A stretch of DNA of 20,583 nucleotides from Didymodactylos carnosus (taxonomy: Eukaryota; Rotifera; Eurotatoria; Philodinida; Philodinidae). Shown one piece after another: positions 9,341-18,290 of the stretch (within the stretch, counting starts at the first letter, position 1; every line of letters begins with the position of its first letter). The notes under the pieces were generated by a model that was given only the letters and a program-made list of their open reading frames with translations, did no database searches and was not told the origin of the DNA. The translations under genes were made by a program, and so were the position numbers. The stretch lies in the NCBI GenBank assembly GCA_905250885.1, contig CAJNOQ010003340.1, forward strand, positions 1 to 20,583, given 5' to 3'.

Positions 9341-9711
9341 TTTTTATGAGCAATTTTGCTTTAAAAGCAATAATTCCTTCTGATTCACCGCGTTCTTTCG
9401 GACATTTCGTTATTGATGATATGAAGCAATTGTACGGCATGAACATATTAACACAATTCAGTTTTATGTACGCAGTTAAAAACTGTTCTTCTATTTTGCA
9501 GCCTCATTTTTCTCCGATTTTTTTTTGCACGTTTGCATCGCTCAATTACAACATTTCATAGTTTTTTGTATACAAGAAAAAAATAACATGTAGCTATTTA
9601 GTTTCTTATGTCAAGAACAATCATGTTGAATTTGCGTGGTTAATATGTTTTTTACTTGTTAAAAAAAGTTGTTTTGCTATCTTACAAAAACTGTCGCGTG
9701 AAAATTTTTCT
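9341..9711. other. Spacer, no supported gene
   Basis: AT-rich; an open frame continues from 9250 to 9561 but loses any recognisable pattern after about 9340. It could be decayed transposase sequence or an intron between the core and the possible C-terminal piece at 9785-9927. Confidence 0.35.
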
Positions 9712-9784
9712 ATGTCAAAATTTGTATGTAAACATAAATATTTTTCTGCGTTTCGCGATTTCTTAAATACTCTTTACTTTTTTT

Positions 9785-9927
9785 ATAGAAATGAACCACC
9801 AGATATGCTAAATTGTAATAGTTTTGAGTTGTGTTCTCCTCATGATATACGTTTTCGCTGTTTTTATGTGCCTGTAGATAACTGTATTTGTGTTACCGAA
9901 TATGCTGTTGCATATCAGCATAATTGA
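9785..9927 (+). pseudogene. Possible C-terminal fragment of the same transposase
   Basis: A frame preceded by a pyrimidine-rich TTTTATAG acceptor-like sequence reads NEPPDMLNCNSFELC, then DIRFRCFYVPVDN and CVTEYAVAYQHN, ending at a TGA at 9925-9927. A Lys/Arg-rich but broken reading follows to about 10030. Composition and orientation fit a C-terminal portion of the upstream transposase, but I recognise no defined domain, so this is inference from position. Confidence 0.3.
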
Positions 9928-10179
9928 TGTACAGCAAAATCAGTAAATAAACAACAGCACCAAAAGAAAAAGATATAAACTTAAGCAACGGGCGTTTACA
10001 AAGGCGAGGTTAGGGAATCCAAAAAAAAGAAGTTAACGTTATTTATAAACGCTTCTAAATGGGAACGCATGGAGAAATTTCACGAGAGATAGGAACATAT
10101 AAGCAATCCTGTTCAAGAATTATCTTTTCCTACTAAAACCCTAAATAATTCCTGCTACATTATGATTCAGTCATCCCAT

Positions 10180-10335
10180 TCTTCTTCGGATCCAGTTAAG
10201 ATCCTAACACAATCCTACGACTTTCCGGTATATCTGATTTCTGTACGATTCTGTAGGATTTTTCTAGGATCCTACCAAAAAGTAAGCTAAATCCTGGCAG
10301 GACCCTGGCTGGATTTCTCAAGGATCCTGTCAAAA
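10180..10335. repeat. AGGATCCT-word island
   Basis: Within about 150 bp there are at least nine copies or half copies of the self-complementary word AGGATCCT (GGATCC, AGATCCTA, AATCCT, AGGATT, AGGATCCTACC, AGGATCCTG), on both strands. This mirrors the TCTTATAAGA islands in organisation but uses a different word. Its right edge abuts the start of repeat R homology at 10359. Confidence 0.55.
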
Positions 10336-10358
10336 AATGTATAGGTTTCTTACTAGAA

Positions 10359-10875
10359 CTATTACATTTTTACTACACTTCACTTAAACGAATCATGTTT
10401 TGCCTACAATGGCCAGACACCTTCTTTGCGTTTGTATTTGAAAAAGTATCCTTAGAGGACAGGTATGGTCTCTATTGGGACAGATTTTTCGCAAAATTGT
10501 ACAAAAACGTTTTCAATACTTCATCAGTTGGACAGAGAAAGGAAATGAAAGAGAATGCGATTCACATCGGTCAATAAAGTGAATAGATAAGAGAAGAATG
10601 ATCTAGGAAGATGCATACCTGTTTGTGCATGCAGTATATGAGTGATAAGAAAAAGGATGTGGAATGATTTGATGATTCGGTAGTGGAATGTGAGCAAGTT
10701 GGGCAATATGCTGAGTATATATGCCATAATATGCAAACTTGTGCAGCTTGGCTTTTGCGGATAAAATAAGGAAGCATATCGACAAAGTAGAACAGAAGTT
10801 CTAGTTTTTTTAAAACAGATGATTGCGACACTCATTCATGACATATACTGGCATGCAATGCTAGAAATTCAATAA
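10359..10875 (+). repeat. Repeat R, copy C (uninterrupted empty site)
   Basis: 10359-10485 matches 3137-3263; 10499-10621 matches 1290-1412; 10622-10875 matches 2118-2372. The junction CATACCTG-TTTGTGCATG at 10614-10631 is continuous here and is exactly where the 703-bp element sits in the other copy, so this is a natural empty site. The 5' part encodes FCLQWPDTFFAFVFEKVSLE, and its frame runs on to a stop at 10575-10577. Minus-strand frames here are shadows. Confidence 0.8.
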
Positions 10876-11109
10876 GAAAACAAAAAAGATTAACATACAG
10901 TCGTGCAAAGATTAATTTAGTTGGACTCGAACCGAAAAATATTGAAAGGAAAGAACTTTTTTGGTCTGGAAGTGTTACGGTTTAGGTGTTTTTTAGAAAT
11001 CAAGGTCCGAAAAGGCGTAGAAATCAAACTCTCTGAAGGGCGTCCCAAGACTTTCTGATATATTTCAAGCTGGAGAGTTCGGGTGTGTTTTATTTTAAAC
11101 TAGACATCT
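10876..11109. other. Unassigned sequence
   Basis: No gene, repeat or structure supported between the end of repeat R and the small foldback that starts at 11110. Confidence 0.4.
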
Positions 11110-11253
11110 AACTACATGGAGTGAGCGGCGCTGATTTTTCAATTAAGTCTTTATTGATTTTCCAGGTAACCAACAATCTCCAAAACCCGATGCTTGCGGA
11201 TTTTCTCAAAATCCTCCTAATTCAAAAATCAACACCGGTCAGTCCATGTAGTT
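11110..11253. repeat. Small foldback element
   Basis: The left arm, 11110-11145 (starting AACTACATGGAGTGAGCGG), pairs with the right arm, 11218-11253 (ending CAGTCCATGTAGTT), over 36 bp with five mismatches. The internal loop is 72 bp. The element resembles a miniature inverted-repeat transposon. No clear target duplication is visible. Confidence 0.6.
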
Positions 11254-11939
11254 TCTTTTCAGTACGCATAATAAAGTAACAGCAGTAGTTTCCATTTTAT
11301 TGAAATACATATAATTAAATTAAAACGAAATATTTCAACGTTTCGAACTTTAAAAGTTCATTTTCAAGAATAAAACATAAACGTGTCACTAGCTGGTTAG
11401 ATTTACTAGTTATGATGCATGCAGAGAAAAATTTTTTGAAAACATTTGATTTTCACATTTTTTCCCGTCCAAGATTTCTGAGAGGGGAGGACTTAAGAAA
11501 GATCCAAAATCAGCTTCTAATGGAGTGGAACAAATTATCTGACTTACAAATTCTTGTAAATAGTAAATATTTAGTTAAAAAACAATTTTTGAACTATGTA
11601 TGACTGTGTTTTCTTTTAGCACCATACAACACACTCGTAACAAGTTAAAATGGAAACAAAAAACTCTACTTCAAATTGGAACTAATGCAAGGCAAGAAGG
11701 GACTGATGAGAAGTCAAGTTTCGATCAATTAAATGTATGTATATTTAATCCTTTCGCTCATTTTTAAGAAATAATGAAAACCCGCTTTCCTGCTGAATTG
11801 TGCCAATAGGACTCAACCTTCCTCAATAATAACCTTCTTTTACTCCTTCTCGCATATACCAACAAGCATCGGTACTGATTTTATTTCATAATCCTTCGTC
11901 TCCTCTGTCAATCTAACATCATTTTTATGTACTTGCAGA
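11254..11939. other. Unassigned stretch with splice-like signals
   Basis: A frame at 11412-11603 reads RFLRGEDLRKIQNQLLMEW and is followed by an acceptor-like TTTTCTTTTAG ending near 11619. Next is a short open stretch (QHTRNKLKWKQKTLLQIG) ending near a GTATGTATAT donor-like site at about 11732. I recognise no family. These could be exons of an unidentified or decayed gene, or 5' exons of the following LDLR-A/EGF gene. A ribozyme-like motif lies on the minus strand at about 11327-11370. Confidence 0.3.
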
Positions 11940-12688
11940 CATAGAATTTTACTTTCGTTACAATGTTGCATTCCATGATGGTGAAGATATTTGTCCTAAT
12001 CGACCTTCGTCAGACGATAACATAGGATGTCTGCATGTCCTGGCTATGTATTTATACCTAAGAATTTAAGATGCGACGGTATTACTTAAGGTAATGCAAC
12101 GGTTTATGGAGAGAGTTAGGATGAATGGTTCTGTGAATTAATAAAACCACAGCGTTCACAATTTAAATTATGTTCATTTGAAGAATATAATCAGTATCTA
12201 CCAATAGCTAATGTACAATATAAACATGTTAAACAATTGTTATCTGATAAATTAGTAAGTTTAAATGGAATTATAGAGAATGTTAATCAGTCATTGTACT
12301 ATTATTAACCGTGGTATCGGTCTGTCATTAGCTACTGGTCATAGCAAATATTTGTGTCCACCAAGTTATACGGGTGATCGATGTCAATATCAAACAGAAC
12401 GTTTAAGTATTTACCTTCAAATAGAAACACCATTGATTCTTATTTCTACTCGTGATACAGCAGACAGATTACTTGTAAGATTATAATCACAAACTAATCT
12501 GCTTCATGATTTTGTTGATGAAATTTATCATATTCTGTACAATCAAACAATAGTTTATAAACATATTTTCTATGTAATTGTTCCAAAACTTTATGAACAA
12601 TATTCTGTTGTGATTGATGTATTTGATGTTTTTTCTTCAAAAAATATTCAGTTTCACTCATCATGGTATTATCCACTACAATTTTCAT

Positions 12689-13343
12689 TGTAAAGGAAAC
12701 GATGCCTTTACTGAGTTTATTAGACTGCCTGTATGTGCTGTACAATGAGTATATATAGTGCAAGTAACAAAGAGAGGAACGACAAGTATTCCCTACTGAT
12801 TTCAGTGAACACTAACACTACGTGAAACTATGTAATAATAATACTAATAAAACTACATAAAGAGACACCAGATTACGCTTTGATGTTTTGCTTTAAATAA
12901 CGAAATATTACAAGTAAGATGTGTACAACTGTTCACACTTAAATACACAAATAATCTGATATACGATCAGGGATTCACAGTAAATTTGCCGAGGCGAGAT
13001 CGCCAGATGTAAAGGAAACGATGCCTTTACTGAGTTTATTATAAAATAGACTACCTGTATGTGCTGTACAATGAGTATATATAGTGCAAGTAACAAAGAG
13101 AGAGTGATTGAACGTACACACAAAAGGAGGGAGGTGAAATATGAATGGAGAGAGATAGGATGAACAATAAGAGAGTGATATTGAACACCTACACAGAGAG
13201 AGTGAAGTTTACCGTGGATGGAAAGAGTGAACGTATATACTGAACAAGGAGAAGAGGAAGAAAGTGACGGACGGAGACATGAATAGTGATAGAGTGTATG
13301 TGAATATGAGAGTCGGTTGAAGGAAAGGTCATTATTCTTTACA
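12689..13343. mobile_element. LTR-like insertion (internally deleted or compound) in the LDLR-A/EGF gene
   Basis: The insert starts TGTAAAGG at 12689 and ends CTTTACA at 13343. It therefore has TG...CA ends with a 7-bp inverted match, and it is flanked by TTCAT (12684-12688) and TCCAT (13344-13348), an imperfect 5-bp target duplication. The host reading frame is recovered across the gap. The first 88 bp (12689-12776) recur at 13008-13102 as a direct repeat, including the TATA-like GAGTATATATAG. 13008-13343 could be a complete 336-bp LTR and 12689 onward a second LTR whose 3' half differs. No gag or pol coding is present. Confidence 0.7.
13008..13343 (+). repeat. Candidate LTR with purine-rich body
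   Basis: This segment has TGTAAAG/CTTTACA ends and a TATATATAG box at about 13075-13083. A strongly purine-biased stretch from 13097 to 13330 contains repeated GAGAGAGTGA and TGAACGTA motifs. The strand asymmetry is typical of an R/U5 or leader region, but the repeats could equally be simple sequence. The minus-strand open frame at 12908-13348 is a by-product of this bias. Confidence 0.5.
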
Positions 13344-13715
13344 TCCATTTTTACCTGTTCGGCGTTTAACTATTAAATTAATATTAGATGGGAAAAATAA
13401 ATAGTGTACTGATAAAAATGCACTATAATGTGACTTACATGGTGTCTGTATGACATATACAAACAATATTTATCAACATTATTTTTGTTTATATAATCAC
13501 AGTTCATCAGGTAAATTCTGTAAAACATCAACAATAGCAGTAAAAGCGTGTTTTCACTATTCTTTATGCATTTGTCCTTGGTAGATTATTGCCTAAATAT
13601 TGATTATCAGTTATTGTATGAATGGTGGTGAATGTGTACAAGCAATTCAAAAACACGAAACAAAAATAGAATTGGCTGGTATTTGTTGTTTAAAACACAT
13701 AAATGTCTGTTACAT

Positions 13716-14279
13716 CATAGCGTAGATAAATCTGCCCACTTTCGCTATAGCGCGTGCGTCTGCTCTCTTGTTTTCGTCTATTCTACTTCCTGCATTCGTC
13801 GCTTTCTTCATCATACCGCAGAATTATTTAGATGTATTTCTGCTTCAATTCCTTTTGCCACTGACAAAAATATGCAGAATATTTCAATTTGAGCCTGAAG
13901 CAACATTGACGGTCTCTTTCGGGGGACCATGGCTCGGGATTAAATCGATACTCATCCTTTTTTGTTCAGGGACGTTGACATGGATCTTTCGGCAGTTTAT
14001 TACAGCAGATGAAAACGGGAGAGAGGTTAAAACGATTTAAAAGATTATGAATGTACTTGAATGTTGTCTTTTATAGCTGCAAAATGTTACATATTGGCAC
14101 TAAGTAATTTCTAGGGCTGTGATAGCTACCGCGTTACTTTTATAGCGGGCCTTTTAAGCGATCTTTTTAGCTGGTGGAGCACTTGTTTTTTGAGAGTGTA
14201 GAGAAATGTGCGCCGTTTAAAAGTCAATAATCATCTGTATTAAACAAAAAATATGATCAGATAGATTACCACGTAAGAT
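13716..14279. other. No supported gene
   Basis: Overlapping plus-strand frames at 13632-13892 and 13768-14040 are hydrophobic or Cys-rich by translation, but they match no family I recognise and lack splice context. I see nothing else. Confidence 0.4.
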
Positions 14280-14465
14280 GTGGTTTGGACCAGAATCTGG
14301 GAGAATTACAGCAGAATTGGACCACAATCTGCCAATTCGTACAGAGAATTTAAGTGTAAACTAATATAACTCTCTATAGATTTTCTCTACAAATCGACAG
14401 ATTCTGGTCTAATTCTGCTAGATTCTAGCTGGATACATGATCGAACTAGCCCAGATTCTGATCAA
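14280..14465. repeat. CAGAATCTG-word island
   Basis: At least eight copies or half copies of CAGAATCTG/CAGATTCTG occur on both strands, for example at 14291-14299, 14398-14407 and 14453-14461. It is a third palindromic-word island, distinct in word from those at 1-330/1413-2115 and 10180-10335. No flanking inverted terminus was identified. Confidence 0.5.
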
Positions 14466-15163
14466 ACTAGAATTGCAATTTTGAGCAGAGTCAAAACGTC
14501 TAGCAAGGCAATACTAAAAGACAATAATCAAAAGCGCTAGTCCCAAAATGAAACCGATAGAGTTTTTCCGCAGCCAGTCTCACTATCACAAAGTTTAAGA
14601 TTTTCACAGTACTGAGCGTCAGATTTTGATTTGCAACCAGCGTTTTGGATCGCTAGTTCAATCGATAAGATATTTAAATGGTCAGGAAGCATTTTCGTAG
14701 TATGCATTGTAATAGAATTGTTGCTCTTATCGTCGTCCATGTCAATAATTTAGTAGGACGACGGCTCAATGACAATGTTCAAGCAAAACAAATCACAGGT
14801 CGGATCTGTTGTTTTACCTACTCTAGAAAGAATAGTTGTAACAACATGTTAGACGAGAAGATATTTTGTCCTGTAAACATAAAGTACGTGCAATAAGTAA
14901 AATACCTATTTCGAAAAACAGGAAAGAAGTCATTTCGTTTGCTAAAGCTGCTGACTTCACGTTCTACAATTTCTCAAAAACATTTTTTCGTCGTTCTTTC
15001 CACTTATAGAAGAATCGCCTATGTTGCATCGGGACCCCCTATTCGAGAGACGGACACCTAACCTAATATTTGTTCTGTTCATAGTTGTAGCCGCAGTTTA
15101 TAAGAAAAACCTAGTATAAAAAAATCACACATCTATGCATAGATAGAAATACATCATCACCAA
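14466..15163. other. No supported gene
   Basis: A minus-strand frame at 14537-14740 (starting MDDDKSNNSITMHTTKML, Cys-containing) and a plus-strand frame at 14678-14896 overlap. Neither has a recognisable domain. The part from 14900 to 15163 may contain the 3' untranslated region of the GH130 gene on the minus strand. Confidence 0.4.
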
Positions 15164-16380
15164 CTACCCTAATGCTAGTAGATATAATGTAAGAGAAAAT
15201 GCCATAACTGGTACGCTCATTTTCAAAATAAAACAGTTTCCAAACGCAACTTTTAGTTCTGCTACACCCACGGTTGTATCACATCCTTGATACCATATTA
15301 AAAACTGATCATTAGCAATTTTCTTCCAACCTTCGACAAACACTACCAGCGGTGTCAAACCGCGTGTGCGCCAGAACGTGCTCGAACTATTATCACACTT
15401 CTCCCAGTCTTTATCGGGAGAGAAAATTGGTTCATCGCTACGTGCTAGAATATTTAATGGATTTTGTCCATCTAAAATTACCCAGCCCAAGTTGTATTCT
15501 AATCTCCAACCAGGTTTGGGATTTGGTATGGTAGTCTGACGCGCTGAATTGTACAAAAACAAATAATTTCCATCACTTAAACGTTGTGGTTCAGGTCCAG
15601 CTTCAACCAACTCAGAATCAAAACGATCCTCTCGTGTAGTAAATAACAGATTTCCGGTGAGCTCATAATGAATCAAATCTTTTGAAACAGCAATAGCAAT
15701 GCTGGAATCGTTAAAGAAAAGATACGAATGTGTTTGATTATGAATTAACAAAGCTCCACTTTTACTCCATGAGTGGTTGGGAAACAATGGTCCATGGTAT
15801 TGCCACGATTGCTTCTTCAATGGATCATTCACAGCATTACAGGTTGCCAACGCTAGATGAGCTAGCCAATCGCCTGTATCAGTTTTACTAACAGCGGTAT
15901 AAAATCTAAAACAAAAACAAAAAGCATGTGTTCTATTATACGAAAATTCTCTACTTACAAATAATAGGTATTGTTATATAATACAATTCGTGGATCTTCA
16001 GCGCCCGCAATTTGATAAGGCTGATCAGCCGGATCAATAATCACGTCTTCTTCACGAATATAAGTATATTTTAATTGATCATTATTCACACTTTTACTAA
16101 CAGCAATTTTACTTGGTGCAACATCGTAAATGTTTGTTTCAGTTGGTAACAAATTTTGAACACGAACAGCTAAAACTATGTCTTCATTCAACGGCATATA
16201 AGCACTATTATAATTGTATAAAAAGTCAGATTGGTCATTCCATTTTGATATTACAGGTTCAGACGATAAACGATTGATTTGAATTCGTGGTGGACGATAT
16301 TGTTGACCCATCACATAGGTAGTAATACTTAGGATAATTAGTATTATGCAATGACTGAGCATTTTTAATCTATCTGACAT
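15164..16380 (-). CDS. Secreted glycoside hydrolase family 130 (mannoside phosphorylase/mannosidase type)
   Basis: Two exons, 16380-15959 and 15905-15164, join across a 53-bp intron (15958-15906, GTAAGT...TTTTAG) into a 387-residue protein with no internal stop. Residues 7-26 are a signal peptide (LSHCIILIILSITTYVMG). GH130 features follow: AGAEDPRI at 125-132, carrying the conserved Asp taken as proton donor in the family; WSKSGALL at 187-194; VEAGPEP at 241-247; YLFLYNSA at 255-262; and WYQGCDTTVGVAEL at 345-358. GH130 enzymes cleave or phosphorolyse beta-mannosides. With secretion signals a hydrolase is more likely, but the substrate cannot be told. Residues 372-387 are hydrophobic and reach the C-terminus, suggesting a GPI or membrane anchor. 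I chose ATG 16380; ATG 16362 is possible. GH130 is mainly bacterial, so horizontal acquisition is likely. Confidence 0.85.
15906..15958 (-). other. 53-bp spliceosomal intron of the GH130 gene
   Basis: On the minus strand it begins GTAAGTAG and ends GTTTTTGTTTTAG. Removing it joins NNTYYL to FYTAVSK in phase and extends the GH130 fold. The short length is typical of bdelloid introns and shows the gene is adapted to a eukaryotic genome. Confidence 0.85.
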
Positions 16381-16386
16381 GTTCAA

Positions 16387-16637
16387 ATGAATGTGTCAGA
16401 TACTTGCTGTACTAGTCAAATAAAAATTTCCTTGTTATTTTCTCACAAATTGTAATATGTTTTAGATGCAGTCGCTAATTTCTATGCTTTACGTCTCTGC
16501 TGTTGTTAGAAAATATCCACTAACATTAGAATGACCGTAACTCTATCAAGGCTCAAATCTCAGTTTACTACATACCAGCCGATTCGTTTTTCGAAGAAAG
16601 AGCAAACTGTTAACTTCGTTTTGTAAAATACTTACTT
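16387..16637. other. Intergenic region upstream of the GH130 gene
   Basis: About 250 bp lie between the GH130 start and the end of the unrecognised exon, both on the minus strand, so this is the presumed GH130 promoter. No clear TATA box was found. Confidence 0.4.
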
Positions 16638-17098
16638 TTACTTTTGATTTGTACGAAGTTTTAAAATAACACTTTGTAATGTAATAGATAATTTATTGAA
16701 ATTCTGCTGCTTACGCATATAAAAATCGGTTAACTCCACAAAATGCTTCAAATGCTCTGGATATCGTAAATCAAATATATAATATATTGAATGTAACAAG
16801 CATAAAATTTTACCAAGTAATTTATTATCATCATCAACTTCTTTAATGCGTACCATAAATAAAAATGACATTGAGTCATTTTTTAAGGTGAAGAATTTCA
16901 ATATAGATAATAAGAGATACACAACCTTTTTCATCATGAAAAAGGTTGTGTATCTCTTATTATCTATATTAAAAATGACATTATTTATATTACTTTGATC
17001 AACATGTATTATATATGAATAAAGATGAAATTTTTTCTTTTGTAAAATTATAGTCGGTGCTTCATCTAATTCCATTTTATTATCGTCATCATCAGTAT
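16638..17098 (-). CDS. Exon of an unrecognised protein (3'-terminal), carrying a palindromic insertion
   Basis: The minus-strand frame enters after an acceptor-like TTTTATTTCTCACTTCAG (ending 17099) and runs to a stop at 16638-16640. It starts with an acidic segment (TDDDDNKMELDEAPT), continues with FHLYSYIIHVDQSN, then crosses a perfect inverted repeat (16900-16970) without a stop. It ends with a helical, Leu-rich region: NKLLGKILCLLHSIYYIF, YPEHLKHFVELTDFY and NKLSITLQSVILKL. I recognise no family. Upstream exons are not convincingly found; a donor-like GTATATG near 17170 might mark one. Part of the exon (16779-16847) is duplicated at 18225-18290, and no sequence elsewhere shows a complete gene, so it may itself be a gene fragment. 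Confidence 0.45.
16900..16970. repeat. Perfect 71-nt palindrome (35-bp arms, 1-nt spacer)
   Basis: 16900-16934 is the exact reverse complement of 16936-16970, with a single base between them. The dodecamer AAAAATGACATT flanks it on both sides, at 16861-16872 and 16971-16982, as a direct repeat. This is the structure expected from a template-switch or snap-back event rather than from a transposon. Confidence 0.9.
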
Positions 17099-17120
17099 CT
17101 GAAGTGAGAAATAAAAGCAA

Positions 17121-18224
17121 TCAAAATTCAGAAAAGGAGAGAAGTATGTGTAATAGATGAATTCATATACCGCTGTTATTATTGCAATTGGTATATCAGA
17201 TTATTTCAATTTGTTTAGAAGGACAGTCTGAAGCGAAAATTTTTAAAAAGCAGGCATAGTGGGCATATAAGCGGAAGTTTGGCTCAAAATCGCAAGTGCG
17301 CTTTTTGGAGATTTTAACACCGTCATATATATTTTGGCTAACGACCAATTTAATGACGAAAACATTTTTTTCTAAGTGTTTTCCTTGTTCAGAAAATTGG
17401 TAAAGAAATGTTTTCACATACAAATTATGTGAATATATTATTTCACATAAAAATCCACTTACTAATTAGCGCGTTTTTGAAAATGTTAATTGCGTATTTT
17501 TAACAAAACGATCGAAACACTTCGTTTTGATATTTTCTGTCGCAGAAAATGCCACCTATCTGATGCTGAAAAAGTTTTTGCTTTATCTTAAAAAGTATGG
17601 TTAAAAAACTCATAGTTTTTCCGAGAAAATCTCTTTTTCTTTCTTCGGTACCAGTGCAATCGGCTTCCTAAATTTTCCTAAACTATGATAGCGTTCAAAT
17701 TTACATCAAATGTTCATCTCGGTGTCTTGCATCTATAGCGCATACGGTTTTATGTGGTTTTTTGGCTGGACGGAGAGATAAGTTTTCGAAAAAATCCTGG
17801 TTTATGGTAAAGTTGAGTTTTCTTCAAAAAACAATTTTATGAAGGCAAATTATACATATTCGGAATTCGCGTGAAAAACTACATCGAAGGATGTATCACT
17901 TGTTAATTTTACAAATAAAAAATTGTTTGACAAAAACTGAGGGTAAGGGCCCCCTCAGGAATTTTTCGCCGGAAAAGAATTTTTTTTCGAATTTGACTTT
18001 CTTACTTCTATTAAAATTTGACACATAATAAGACAATATTATGGAAAATAATCATTTTTTAACTCATAAAACCAGATGCCCGCGTGCTCTCTGAAAAAAT
18101 GCACACTATATTAGGGGGGGATAAGTCAGTTTTTCACCAGAAAAGTGCAAAGTGCGAAACCATAATAGAAGTTCATGTCCTTCGAGTTTGTGTGTGTAGG
18201 GGGAAGGGGAGGGGGGTAATACAC
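17121..18224. other. AT-rich stretch without supported gene
   Basis: A minus-strand frame at 17196-17423 has no recognisable domain. Two G-rich runs occur near the right end, a G7 run at 18114-18120 and a G-rich tract at 18199-18216. Nothing else is supported. Confidence 0.45.
18199..18216 (+). other. G-rich tract
   Basis: The run GGGGGAAGGGGAGGGGGG is out of character in this AT-rich window. It has three G runs of 4-6 and could form a G-quadruplex only if a long run is split. It directly precedes the duplicated exon fragment. Confidence 0.4.
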
Positions 18225-18290
18225 ATTAAAGAAGATGATGATAATAAATTACTTGGTAAAATTTTATGCTTGTTACATTCAATATATTAT
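18225..18290 (+). repeat. Inverted duplicate of part of the 16638-17098 exon
   Basis: ATTAAAGAAGATGATGATAA at 18225 onward, running to ATATTATG, is a near-exact copy of the reverse complement of 16779-16847. It differs by one 3-bp unit in the GAT run. It keeps the protein reading DDDNKLLGKILCLLHSIYY, but the flanks are unrelated, so it is an exon-fragment duplication in opposite orientation. Confidence 0.8.

Larger units (their letters stand above)
11940..13715 (+). pseudogene. Decayed LDLR-A/EGF-domain receptor-like gene, split by an LTR-like insertion
   Basis: After a TTTTTATGTACTTGCAG acceptor (ending 11939) the sequence reads CPGYVFIPKNLRCDGI (about 12030-12080). Two in-frame stops (TAA near 12087, TAG near 12117) follow, then DEWFCELI, which is the Cys/acidic pattern of an LDL-receptor class A repeat. 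Next comes an EGF-like unit, with NRGIG followed by YLCPPSYTGDRCQYQ (about 12307-12395), then SQTNLLHDFVDEIYHIL and FHSSWYYPLQFS. The frame breaks at 12688 at the inserted element and resumes at about 13347 with FLPVRRLTIKLILD. A further EGF-like remnant, CDLHGVCMTY, and CMNGGECVQ follow to about 13715 in one frame with several stops. Bdelloid rotifers carry large families of such proteins, with presumed cell-surface roles. It is inactive. Confidence 0.75.

Noticed and set aside
12494..12763. Minus-strand frame of 89 residues
   Set aside because: It lies opposite the LDLR-A/EGF coding reading and crosses the insertion boundary at 12689.
12908..13348. Minus-strand frame of 146 residues, Ser/Leu-rich
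   Set aside because: It is an artefact of the purine-biased strand of the LTR-like insertion; no domain is seen and the composition is low-complexity.
15352..15534. Plus-strand frame of 60 residues
   Set aside because: It is the shadow of the GH130 gene.
18114..18216. Telomere-like repeat or definite G-quadruplex
   Set aside because: The G runs are not in tandem units such as TGTGGG, and there are only three long runs, so neither claim is supported.
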